A stretch of DNA of 40,885 nt from contig JACPRD010000027.1 of the NCBI GenBank assembly GCA_016190145.1, forward strand, positions 1 through 40,885, read 5' to 3'. Made by a program: the position numbers and the translations under genes. The notes below the pieces were generated by a model. That model was given only the letters and a program-made list of their open reading frames with translations. It did not search any database and was not told the origin of the DNA. Each line of letters starts with the position of its first letter. The stretch's first letter is position 1. This stretch comes from Planctomycetota bacterium (GTDB lineage Bacteria; Planctomycetota; MHYJ01; WSZJ01). Below, in pieces: positions 23,801 to 31,109 of this stretch.

Positions 23801-24038
23801 GGGTTCCTCCTTGAGTTGTCCTTCTTGTGCGATCCCCCGACGACGGCCGGAGGGATCCGTTTCACTCCGGGCGGGCCGGCGCGTTGTATCCGCGGCGCCC
23901 CCGCGATCCGTGGATCCCGCCGCCGGGTCGAACGCCGGGCCGGCGCCGTGGGCTAAGTTGCGGCAGGGATCGTTTTGAACCGGCCCGACACTCTATTTAC
24001 GCCGTCTGGGGCGGAGAGCTTCCGGATTCCGGGGAGAA

Positions 24039-24407
24039 TCAATGGTGGTGGTGATGCCGGTCCTCCAGCGAGTCCACCACGAGCCACACCCCGCAGCAGC
24101 ACCCCGCCAGAATCAGCACGATCCCGACGATCAGCTGCGCGTGGTACCCCGCCGCCCGCATCGATTCGCAACTCTCCGCCAGCGCCACGAGCTCCCGCGT
24201 CTCCAGCCGCTCGAGCCCCTTCCCCGCCACCTCCGCCGGAACGCCCCACTCGGCGGCGCGGGCTTTCAGGGCCTGAAGCGCCAGCTCGCGCTCCGCGCCC
24301 TCGCGCGGCGCGGGAGTCGGGATCATCCCCGCGAGCGCGGGAGTGGGGAACGCCATCGAGGACAGGACGGCGGCGGCGACCAGGACGGCACGAAGGCACG
24401 TGCGCAT
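24039..24407 (-). CDS. PA2779-like small membrane protein, copy 2, with natural oligo-His tail
   Basis: 122 residues. Signal peptide to about residue 26 (AFPTPALAG), then AEWGVPAEVAGKGLERLETR, one membrane helix (about 93-113) and the end EDRHHHHH. The frame extends upstream of 24407, but GGAGGAG 6 nt before this ATG and the signal peptide fix the start. The His run is encoded by alternating CAC/CAT codons and is natural, perhaps a metal-binding tail. The two copies share the same domain order and are separated by 238 bp in which I see nothing clear. Confidence 0.68.
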   Translation of the reverse strand: MRTCLRAVLVAAAVLSSMAFPTPALAGMIPTPAPREGAERELALQALKARAAEWGVPAEVAGKGLERLETRELVALAESCESMRAAGYHAQLIVGIVLILAGCCCGVWLVVDSLEDRHHHHH

Positions 24408-24510
24408 GAGTTCTCCTCCGAAATTCCCCCTGGAAGAGCGCGGCGCGTGTGCGGAGGGCATTCTAACACTCGCGGGTCGCTTTGGACGAGGCGCCGGTCG
24501 CGCGTCTCCG

Positions 24511-25917
24511 TCACTTCACCCTGAGGATCTTGTCATTGGAATACTCCCGGAAGTGCTTCTCGAGATCCGACTCGGCCAGCTCGGTGAAATTGCTGAACGT
24601 CCCCCCGTCGTCCTCAACATTGGCTTCGTCCAGGGTGTAGGCGGCGGACCAACCCACGTACCATTTTCCCTCGACCGAATCAGAGAACTTGAAAAAGTAG
24701 ACTCGCTTCGCTTCTCCCGAGTCCTCGTCCTCGAATTCCACGATCTTCAGCGGCTCGATCCGGACCGGCGTTGACCCCAGCTCCGTAGGATATTCGAGCC
24801 ACTGAACCATGTCCGCGATCGCCATGTCGGACTGGTTCAGGTACTTGCCCGGGAACAGGCGGCGCGAGCCCGCCTTCTTCAGAACCAGGTATAGAAGAGC
24901 GCGCTCGCTGGGAAGTGCGGCGAGATCTTCCAGGATGCCGGCGGGGACCGGTCCCTTACGGCGAAGAATGGACCGGATCGCGAAGATTCTGAGCGTGTTG
25001 TCGGACAATTGCAGCCCACGTACGAGTGCCGCGTCGACCCCGTCGGCCTTCAGGTATCCTGCAATGTCGAGCAGGTACTCAAGCTCTTCGTGGGCGCGTT
25101 GTGCACGCTGCGGGATCGATTTCAGTTCCTCCTCGTCGGGTATTCTCCGTGTGCGGCGGCCGTAGGCCTCCGCGAGATCGTCTCCGCGCAACTTCACCAG
25201 AACTTCGATCCGTTTAATCAGGAGCGACTCGACGTCCGGGTGTTCGGCCAGGCTGAACGTCCCCGCCTCAAGGTGGGATTCAGCGATCGAGAAGAGATGG
25301 ACCCTATCGTCGAGCAAGGGGGCCATCCGGAGAAGCCTGGGGAGGTTTCGGGGCAGCCAACCGTCGTCATCCGGGTAGGAGACCCAGGTCAGGTCAAGAC
25401 TGCGGCTCGAGGCGCGCCCGAGCAGATTCAGGAACTCCCCGGATGCCGCTTCGCCGGGAATCTTCGCAATGACGCTCAACGCCTCCTCCCGCGCGTGCTC
25501 GTGGCCTTCCAGGCGGTCGTAGATTTCTACGACGGCGGGCAGGAAGTCGGGTACGGCCACTCCCTGCATCTTCTTGAGCGCGCGAGCCGCCCGACGATCC
25601 GACGGATCCTTGGAGGCGGTGAGTTCCGGCAACCGCCGGATCAGGCGGACGAGCTCCTCTGCAGGAAGGTTGCCCTCCTCAATAGCTCGGACCGCGGTGT
25701 CTTGCCGGTCGCGGTCCGGATCGTCCAGCCTCCGAAAGGCGTCATCGGCGGTCCGGACCTCGGTCGCCGGCTCGTCCTCCGCCCGAACTTTCTCACCGGG
25801 GACGAGGAGGAGAGCACAGCGCACCAGGAATACACCGGGACCCGCGATCGACCGGAGCGGAGCCGGATTCAAGAACCTCGGCTGTCGCGAAGCAGAAGAG
25901 GATTGAATCGAGAGCAT
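24511..25917 (-). CDS. Secreted HEAT-like protein of unknown function
   Basis: 468 residues from the ATG at 25917, with GGAG just upstream. A hydrophobic stretch at about 33-43 (VFLVRCALLLV) may be a signal or anchor. The body is made of paired helices (LIRRLPEL, RRAARALKKMQG, REEALSVIAKIP, RIFAIRSILRR) in the manner of a HEAT solenoid. The C-terminal 110 residues are more beta-like (VYFFKFSDS, KWYVGWSAAYTLDE) and may be a separate domain. A longer frame continues upstream but overlaps DUF1697. No motif suggests enzymatic activity. Confidence 0.7.
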   Translation of the reverse strand: MLSIQSSSASRQPRFLNPAPLRSIAGPGVFLVRCALLLVPGEKVRAEDEPATEVRTADDAFRRLDDPDRDRQDTAVRAIEEGNLPAEELVRLIRRLPELTASKDPSDRRAARALKKMQGVAVPDFLPAVVEIYDRLEGHEHAREEALSVIAKIPGEAASGEFLNLLGRASSRSLDLTWVSYPDDDGWLPRNLPRLLRMAPLLDDRVHLFSIAESHLEAGTFSLAEHPDVESLLIKRIEVLVKLRGDDLAEAYGRRTRRIPDEEELKSIPQRAQRAHEELEYLLDIAGYLKADGVDAALVRGLQLSDNTLRIFAIRSILRRKGPVPAGILEDLAALPSERALLYLVLKKAGSRRLFPGKYLNQSDMAIADMVQWLEYPTELGSTPVRIEPLKIVEFEDEDSGEAKRVYFFKFSDSVEGKWYVGWSAAYTLDEANVEDDGGTFSNFTELAESDLEKHFREYSNDKILRVK

Positions 25918-25982
25918 GTCTCCGCAGGATCCTAGCCGAGGAAAAGTCCGCGGTTCAAGTTCAGACTCCGGCAGCCGTCCAG

Positions 25983-26534
25983 TCACGCAGGCCTGTCGCC
26001 CGCGAGGAGTGCTTGCAGCGCGAGCACCGTCGTCCAGTTGCGCGCGGTGGAAGGGGATCCGAGGAGGCGGTCGACGAGCGCGCCGGCGAGTTTCGAGGTG
26101 CCTGCGCCGCAGGGATAGTGGATCCAGACTGCGTCCCCCGCGGCCTTGAGCTTCTCGCCCGCCGTGGCGCGCGCGGCGAGCGCCGCGACGGCGCCGGCCG
26201 CGGGGGGCGCCTTCGAGAGGACGAGCATGACCCGATTCGGCTCCTTGTTCGACGCGGTCAGGAGAGGATTCTCCGCCGCGTACCGCGCCCACTCGGCCGC
26301 CGTCCGCGCGACGATGTCGACGGGAAAGCCGAATTTCATTTCGATCGCCGCTTCGAGTTTCAACCCGGCGGCCCCGGCGCCGCCCCCCGCCGTGAACACG
26401 ACGTTTCCGCTCTGGATGTACGTCGCGACGTCCCTGAATCCGGCCTTCTCCGCGAGCGCGCGCAGGTCCGCCATCGGCACCCGGCGATGCCCGCCGACGT
26501 TGATCCCCCGAAGCAGCGCGACGATCCTCGGCAT
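25983..26534 (-). CDS. DUF1697 family protein
   Basis: 183 residues from the ATG at 26534. The opening VALLRGINVGG, then LRALAEKAGFRDVATYIQSGNVVF is diagnostic of DUF1697. The family has a ferredoxin-like fold and no proven function. No signal peptide; cytoplasmic. It stands alone, divergent from the lipoprotein at 26621 and 65 bp upstream of the HEAT-like gene. The shadow frame from 26552 would add six residues only. Confidence 0.9.
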   Translation of the reverse strand: MPRIVALLRGINVGGHRRVPMADLRALAEKAGFRDVATYIQSGNVVFTAGGGAGAAGLKLEAAIEMKFGFPVDIVARTAAEWARYAAENPLLTASNKEPNRVMLVLSKAPPAAGAVAALAARATAGEKLKAAGDAVWIHYPCGAGTSKLAGALVDRLLGSPSTARNWTTVLALQALLAGDRPA

Positions 26535-26620
26535 GGCGCGCGACTGTATCACGAGACCCGCAGGGCCGGCGACGCGCCGGGATTGATGCCAGCGCGCCCC
26601 CGGGACTACGATCCGCCCTC

Positions 26621-27106
26621 ATGACCCTGCCCCGCGAACGGCGGATCGCCGGCGTGCTCCTGTTCCTCGCCTCCCTGTGCGCCTCCTGCGGCAAGTCGGG
26701 CGACGACCCGGCGAAATCCGCAGGGACCTCAGGCTACGGCCCTTCCGAAAATAGCTGCGACGCCTGGGAAAAGGTCATGGCCGCCCTCGCTACCCAGCGC
26801 GCTTCCGGCGCGCTCCCCCCCGTCCCCGACTTCGGCGCGTTCCTCGCGAAGGACGCCGCCACGTCCAAAGCCTTGGACGCCGCGTGCGCGCAGGCCGGAA
26901 TGCCGAAAGACCTCTTCCTGAAAATGAGCGCGCGAATGCACAAGGGCCTGGAGCTCAAGAAGAAGGCCTGGGCCAAGGTGGGCAACAACTCGGGCGACGT
27001 CAGCGAGCAGGTCACCGTGACGCTCGGCGAGGGAGATCCGGGATTCGACGCGTGGGTCAACAACAACTGGAAGCGGATCGCGCTTTTCGAAGATCAGCTG
27101 AAGTAG
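26621..27106 (+). CDS. Probable lipoprotein of unknown function
   Basis: 161 residues. N-terminal signal with LASLCASC, so C23 is the probable lipid attachment site, followed by a Ser/Gly-rich linker. The mature part is helical, with a conserved-looking segment KMSARMHKGLELKKKAW and a final DAWVNNNWKRIALFEDQLK. I do not recognise it. Divergent from DUF1697; convergent with the small membrane protein at 27155, 48 bp apart. Confidence 0.65.
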   Translation: MTLPRERRIAGVLLFLASLCASCGKSGDDPAKSAGTSGYGPSENSCDAWEKVMAALATQRASGALPPVPDFGAFLAKDAATSKALDAACAQAGMPKDLFLKMSARMHKGLELKKKAWAKVGNNSGDVSEQVTVTLGEGDPGFDAWVNNNWKRIALFEDQLK

Positions 27107-27154
27107 CACCAGCGTCCGCGCCGTGCGATGGGCCATCGGCCCGAAGCGACCTTG

Positions 27155-27487
27155 CTACGGCGATCCGGGGGGGTCTGCGGGCGGCTGCGGCGCGGCGTAC
27201 TCCCGCCTGTCCAATCGATTGCGCGCGACGATGGCGGTGAAGAGAACAGCCAGCCCGATGAGCGAGATCGCCAGCCCGATGCCCCCATAGGTGAGGATCG
27301 CGGATTCAAAGGCCTTCTGCAGGTCTCTCGGCGTGGGCGACTTCATCGCTAAGACCTTGTCGGAGCCCCGCGTGATTCCGTAGACCGCGCCGATCAGCGC
27401 GACCGCCGGGCCGGCGACAATGAGGAGCACGCCGATCCGGTGCCGGATCCGCAGCGCGTTGCGTCGCTGTGAGAAATCGACGTTCAT
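27155..27487 (-). CDS. Small two-helix membrane protein
   Basis: 110 residues. Hydrophobic segments at about 18-40 and 68-90 with the connecting sequence MKSPTPRDLQKAFESAILTY. The pattern is weakly reminiscent of MotA/TolQ/ExbB proteins, but it is much too short and no motif is firm. Arg-rich N-terminus suggests cytoplasmic; Pro-rich tail. Divergent from the ExbD-like lipoprotein at 27565, which may or may not be related to it. Confidence 0.55.
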   Translation of the reverse strand: MNVDFSQRRNALRIRHRIGVLLIVAGPAVALIGAVYGITRGSDKVLAMKSPTPRDLQKAFESAILTYGGIGLAISLIGLAVLFTAIVARNRLDRREYAAPQPPADPPGSP

Positions 27488-27564
27488 CGCGGCGATGCTA
27501 TCAGGTCGCGGGTGCCTCCTGAATGCACGGATCGAGCCTCCGGCTTGACCGGTACAATCCTGAG

Positions 27565-28320
27565 ATGAGACCGCTCCTTGTCATGGCGGCGCTGGCACTC
27601 ACCGGCTGTGAGAAACCGACGCCGGGGCTCGTGCCTGCGGTCAACCTCGTCAAGGTCGTCGAGGCCGGCGACATCCAGCCGGGATCGACGCGGATCACGC
27701 TGACCGCAAGCCGTGAGTTGCGTCGGGAGGGCGTGCCGGCGACCTTCGCGGATCTCCCCGAGCGGGTCAAGGGCCCGGCGGGAGTGCGGCGCGAACACCC
27801 GATCCTGATCGAAGCGGACGCCAGCCTGAAGATCCGCGACTTGATCCCGCTCCTGGAATCCCTTCTTGCCGGCAACAGCGTCAACCTGTCTTTCCTTGTC
27901 GCAACGGACCGTGGACCGCGAGCGCTGACCTTTCCGGTCATCATGGAGCACTTTTGCCATGACCTCTGGTACTGGGACGGTTCACGCGAGCACCACGACT
28001 CACGGGCACACCTCTGGATTGAACTGCGGCCGGATCCGCTGCGCCTGGTCTCAGTCACGACGGACAGGGAACCACGCCTGGTCTCCGAAGAGCCCGAACT
28101 CCGGCAACCGCAAGCGTGGTCGGGCGACCGACCGCCGGACGGCCCCTGCAGCGAGGAAACGCTCAAGACGTTCCTGGGGCGACCTGATGTCGCGGCGCTG
28201 TCGCCGTTCATACGTCTTCGACTGATTCCCGAAGATTCGCTGGATTCGGCGTTTTCGACGCTGAGCGCTCTGCGCCACTTGGGAGCATCGGTACTCCCTG
28301 AAGTGCACGACAAGCCCTAG
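27565..28320 (+). CDS. Lipoprotein with an ExbD/TolR-like segment
   Basis: 251 residues from the ATG at 27565; the frame to 27523 would add 14 residues before a clear signal. Signal with ALTGC, so the lipidated Cys is at about residue 15. Residues 75-120 (HPILIEADASLKIRDLIPLLESLL, then SLFVAT-like) resemble the periplasmic fold of ExbD/TolR biopolymer transport proteins, though the N-terminal membrane helix of those is replaced by a lipobox. The C-terminal half, with many His and Trp residues (HFCHDLWYWDGSREHH), is not recognised. Function uncertain. Confidence 0.62.
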   Translation: MRPLLVMAALALTGCEKPTPGLVPAVNLVKVVEAGDIQPGSTRITLTASRELRREGVPATFADLPERVKGPAGVRREHPILIEADASLKIRDLIPLLESLLAGNSVNLSFLVATDRGPRALTFPVIMEHFCHDLWYWDGSREHHDSRAHLWIELRPDPLRLVSVTTDREPRLVSEEPELRQPQAWSGDRPPDGPCSEETLKTFLGRPDVAALSPFIRLRLIPEDSLDSAFSTLSALRHLGASVLPEVHDKP

Positions 28321-28339
28321 GCACCGCGACCCGGCTCGC

Positions 28340-29044
28340 CTAGTCTTTCTTGCCCACTTCGTTCAACTCCGTCGTCGCGAACGCCTCGTCCGGAATCTCG
28401 ACGTCGCACGCCACCTTCGAAATCGTGACCGTCTCGCGCGACTCGCGGTTTTCTTTCTTCTCCACCGCTTCGCGTTTCAGCAGCTCCAGCCCCTTTTCGT
28501 CGATCCAGGCCTTCATCTCGATCCGGGCAGTCCCGCGCATGGCGACGAACGACACGACGCGCGCGGTCCGGTCGCCCAGCTTCTCGTCGGGGAGGAACGC
28601 GAATCCGGAATACGTGAGCGACGTCGGAGCGGAACCGCGCTCGAATCCCGTGGATAGATCGAGAATCGGCGCGCGCAGCGACATCTCGCGCAGCTTCTCC
28701 GCGAGGTCCGCCTTGGGCACGAATTCCTTCACGCCGTCCGTCAATCTCACGCGGAGTGTTTTCCCGTCGCACGCGGACCCGACCGTCTCCTTCTTCCCCT
28801 CGGGAGTCGTGCGGGTCAGGAGCATCCGCGCGCGGTTCCCTTCCTTGAAGTCGAGCACCATGTCGAACTTGAAGGAGTTCTTGCCCATCTGGAGGTCGGC
28901 GGAAGCGCGGATCGTGACGGTTTTCGCCTTCTGGAGTTTCGCCTCCACTTTCTTCAGGAGGGCTTCGGCCTCGGGATCCGACTTGGCTGGGTCCTGGGCG
29001 GCGGCGAGGGAGGCGAGCATGAAGAGGAGGGCGAAGGTGCGCAT
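28340..29044 (-). CDS. LolA-like periplasmic protein
   Basis: 234 residues. Signal peptide at about 1-16 (LFMLASLAAAQD). Helix LLKKVEAKLQKAKTV followed by alternating strands (MVLDFKEGNRARMLL, TLRVRLTDG, TARIEMKAWIDE) gives the LolA/LolB-type half-barrel pattern. Such proteins bind lipids or lipoproteins in the periplasm. A basic, Glu/Lys-rich stretch (LLKREAVEKKENRESRE) near the end is unusual. GGGAG lies 7 nt before the ATG at 29044. It is 32 nt downstream of the kinase at 29077-30447 and probably in its operon. Confidence 0.65.
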   Translation of the reverse strand: MRTFALLFMLASLAAAQDPAKSDPEAEALLKKVEAKLQKAKTVTIRASADLQMGKNSFKFDMVLDFKEGNRARMLLTRTTPEGKKETVGSACDGKTLRVRLTDGVKEFVPKADLAEKLREMSLRAPILDLSTGFERGSAPTSLTYSGFAFLPDEKLGDRTARVVSFVAMRGTARIEMKAWIDEKGLELLKREAVEKKENRESRETVTISKVACDVEIPDEAFATTELNEVGKKD

Positions 29045-29076
29045 GGGAAACTCCCGGGTGAGGTGTCCGCGAGATC

Positions 29077-30447
29077 CTACAGGAGCCGGCACTCCTCTTC
29101 CAGCGCCCGCGCCATCGCGCCCGCCGTCGGCCAGCGGTCCTCGCGGCGCTTGGCGAGCGCCCTGAGGACGATCGCTTCGACGCCCGCGGGGATGCGCGGA
29201 TCGGCGTCGCGCGGGCGGGGCGGATCGGCCTTGAGGATGGCGGTCGCGACTTCCTTGATGGAGGACCCGAGGAACGGATAGCGCCACGTGAGGAGGTAGT
29301 AAAGCATCGCGCCCAGCGACCAGACGTCCGCGCGTCCGTCGAGCGGGTCCTTGCCGGGCTTCACCAGTTCGGGCGCCATGAACGGAAGCGTCCCGAGCAC
29401 CTGCATGTTCGAGGTCACGGCGGTCGAGGGGTCCTGCGGGCGCGCGAGGCCGTAGTCGATGAGCCACGCGCGGCCGTCGGGGGAAGCGAGGACGTTTTCG
29501 GGTTTCACGTCGCGGTGGACGAGCTTCTTCGAGTGGAGGTGATCCAGCGCGAGCGCGGCCTGGCGGACGAGATCGAGGATGGCGCGAAGCGGCTTCGGCG
29601 GGATGGCGCCGGCCTCGGACGCGGGCGTAAGCGCGCGCACCGCGTCGTCGAGGGGCACGCCGTCCACGTGCTCGATCGCGAGGTACATCCGCCCGCCGTC
29701 GGGCGGGTCGAGCACGGCTTCATACACGGCGGGGATGCCCTCGTGCCGCAGCGTCGCGTGCAGGCGCGCCTCGCGCCGGAACCGCGCGACGTCGTCCGCT
29801 TCCCCCGGCCTCGCGAACTTCAGGACGACGCGGCGGCGGAGAGTGGGCTGCCAGCCGGCCCAGACTTCGCTGAAGTGCGTTCTGCCGAGCAGATGCGTCA
29901 GGACGTAGCGGCCGTCCGGAAACGAGGGGGGGTCGCCGGGCCGGTCGCCCGCCGCGCCGACGGCGACCAGGACCGCCCCGCGCGCGTCGCCGCATTTCGC
30001 GCAGCGCCCGCTCGCCGTCCTCACCTGTTCGACAGTCCACACGGCGCCGCACGCGCAGCAGAGCATGGATCGCGCCGGCGCGCCGAACGCGACGCCCGCG
30101 CGCCGGAGCGCCGCGGCGAGCCGGTCACCGTCCGCCGGCTTGAGCAGGATCCCGAGCCCGGGTTCCCCCGCGCGTTCGAGGCCGACGTCGACGTCGGGAA
30201 GCGCCACGGCGAGGACGAACGGCACGCCGTCGCCCGCCGCGCGGCGTTCCCCGAGGAGGTCGAGCCCGGTCTTTCCGGCGTCGAGCGCATGGTCGGCGAC
30301 GACCGCGTCCGCCCCCCCGCGCGCAAGCGCCTCCGCCGCGCCCGGGAAGGTCGCAGCTTCCAGGGCCTGGGCGCCCGCGCTCTCGACAAGCGAGCGCAGG
30401 ACCGCCCGTTCGGCGTCGTCGTTTGAGACGATGAGGATCCGAATCAT
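29077..30447 (-). CDS. Ser/Thr protein kinase with N-terminal receiver domain and zinc ribbon
   Basis: 456 residues. Receiver-like domain at 1-120 (ILIVSNDDAE; D52 in the phosphorylation-site position; K103). A four-Cys zinc ribbon (CACG near 131 and CAKCG near 149) follows, then the kinase from about 180. K210, HRD at 311-313, DYG at 331-333 (in place of DFG) and APE are present, so it is probably active. The glycine-rich loop reads LLGRTHFSEV and lacks the usual GxGxxG. The start at ATG 30447 is chosen over 30474 because the receiver begins there. It links a phosphorelay-type input with Ser/Thr phosphorylation and precedes the LolA-like gene by 32 nt. Confidence 0.85.
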   Translation of the reverse strand: MIRILIVSNDDAERAVLRSLVESAGAQALEAATFPGAAEALARGGADAVVADHALDAGKTGLDLLGERRAAGDGVPFVLAVALPDVDVGLERAGEPGLGILLKPADGDRLAAALRRAGVAFGAPARSMLCCACGAVWTVEQVRTASGRCAKCGDARGAVLVAVGAAGDRPGDPPSFPDGRYVLTHLLGRTHFSEVWAGWQPTLRRRVVLKFARPGEADDVARFRREARLHATLRHEGIPAVYEAVLDPPDGGRMYLAIEHVDGVPLDDAVRALTPASEAGAIPPKPLRAILDLVRQAALALDHLHSKKLVHRDVKPENVLASPDGRAWLIDYGLARPQDPSTAVTSNMQVLGTLPFMAPELVKPGKDPLDGRADVWSLGAMLYYLLTWRYPFLGSSIKEVATAILKADPPRPRDADPRIPAGVEAIVLRALAKRREDRWPTAGAMARALEEECRLL

Positions 30448-30556
30448 CAGTGGCGGGACTCTACACGTCGCCACTGCTCCGCGCCAGCAGCGGGTCGCGC
30501 TCAGGATGTCGGTGCCCGATCTTGCTCTTGATTGCTGAAGCTGGATCCATCAAGAT

Positions 30557-30790
30557 ATGCCCATGAAGACGTCTCCCTTGGCGACACGAATCCCCGCTTC
30601 CCTGGCTCGGCAACTGGACCGCGCCTGCGAGTCGTTGGGATTGCGGAAAAACTTCGTCATCGAATCCGCGCTTCGCGACAAGCTCGAGGATCTCCTCGAC
30701 GCCCGGGAGCTCGAGGACGCGATTCGCACCGCTACCGGGTTTCACGAATGGGAAAGCGTCAAGGCGGCGGGCCGAAGCCGGCGCCGCTGA
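30557..30790 (+). CDS. Antitoxin, ribbon-helix-helix type
   Basis: 77 residues. TRIPASLARQLDRACESLGLRKN followed by VIESALRDKLE is the ribbon-helix-helix pattern, with the basic strand first and two helices after. Antitoxins of this type bind DNA and neutralise ParE/RelE toxins. The ATG at 30557 is taken; an ATG two codons later is equally possible. The toxin gene overlaps its last 43 nt in another frame. It should repress its own promoter; no clear operator is seen in the 110 bp upstream. Confidence 0.8.
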   Translation: MPMKTSPLATRIPASLARQLDRACESLGLRKNFVIESALRDKLEDLLDARELEDAIRTATGFHEWESVKAAGRSRRR

Positions 30791-31047
30791 CCTGGCGGGT
30801 CGAACTCGAGACTCGCGCGCGGAGAGAGTACCTGGACCTGGAGTCTTCGGTCGCAGGTCGCGTTGCGGCCGTCCTCGACGATCTGCAGAAAAATCCGAGG
30901 CCGCCCGGTGCGAAGCGGCTGGTAGGCATCGCCGGCTTCAGAGTGAGGGTCGGAGACTGGCGGATTCTCTACACGATCGACGACCCAAATCGCCTCGTGC
31001 GCATCTACCGGATCCGCAACCGCAAGGACGTTTATCGCGATCTGTAG
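30748..31047 (+). CDS. Toxin, RelE/ParE family
   Basis: 99 residues from the ATG at 30748. The motif FRVRVGDWRILYTID and the end VYRIRNRKDVYRDL are characteristic of the RelE/ParE fold, as are the N-terminal TRARREYLDLE and the preceding gene. RelE-type members cleave mRNA on the ribosome; ParE-type inhibit gyrase. The exact target cannot be told. The overlap of 43 nt with the antitoxin means coupled translation. A longer frame starts at 30532 but would overlap the whole antitoxin. Confidence 0.88.
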   Translation: MGKRQGGGPKPAPLTWRVELETRARREYLDLESSVAGRVAAVLDDLQKNPRPPGAKRLVGIAGFRVRVGDWRILYTIDDPNRLVRIYRIRNRKDVYRDL

Positions 31048-31057
31048 GCAGCGGATC

Positions 31058-31092
31058 AAACGCCGAACACCGAACTCCGAACGCCGAACCCG
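31058..31092 (+). repeat. Heptamer array B4 (unit GAACNCC)
   Basis: AAACGCC, GAACACC, GAACTCC, GAACGCC, GAACCCG, in plus orientation with period 7. It occupies nearly all of the 62-bp gap between the toxin stop and the convergent ThyX stop. The sequence matches the right arm of copies B2 and B3; no left arm is present here. Confidence 0.85.
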
Positions 31093-31109
31093 CCCGACCG
31101 AGTGCGCTC

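Noticed and set aside
24039-24060. His tail at the end of copy 2 as a vector-derived tag
   Set aside because: It is in a native gene with mixed His codons, the paralogue also has a His-rich tail, and there is no vector sequence around it.
30532-30747. Longer start for the toxin gene
   Set aside because: It would overlap the whole antitoxin; the RelE/ParE fold begins after the ATG at 30748.
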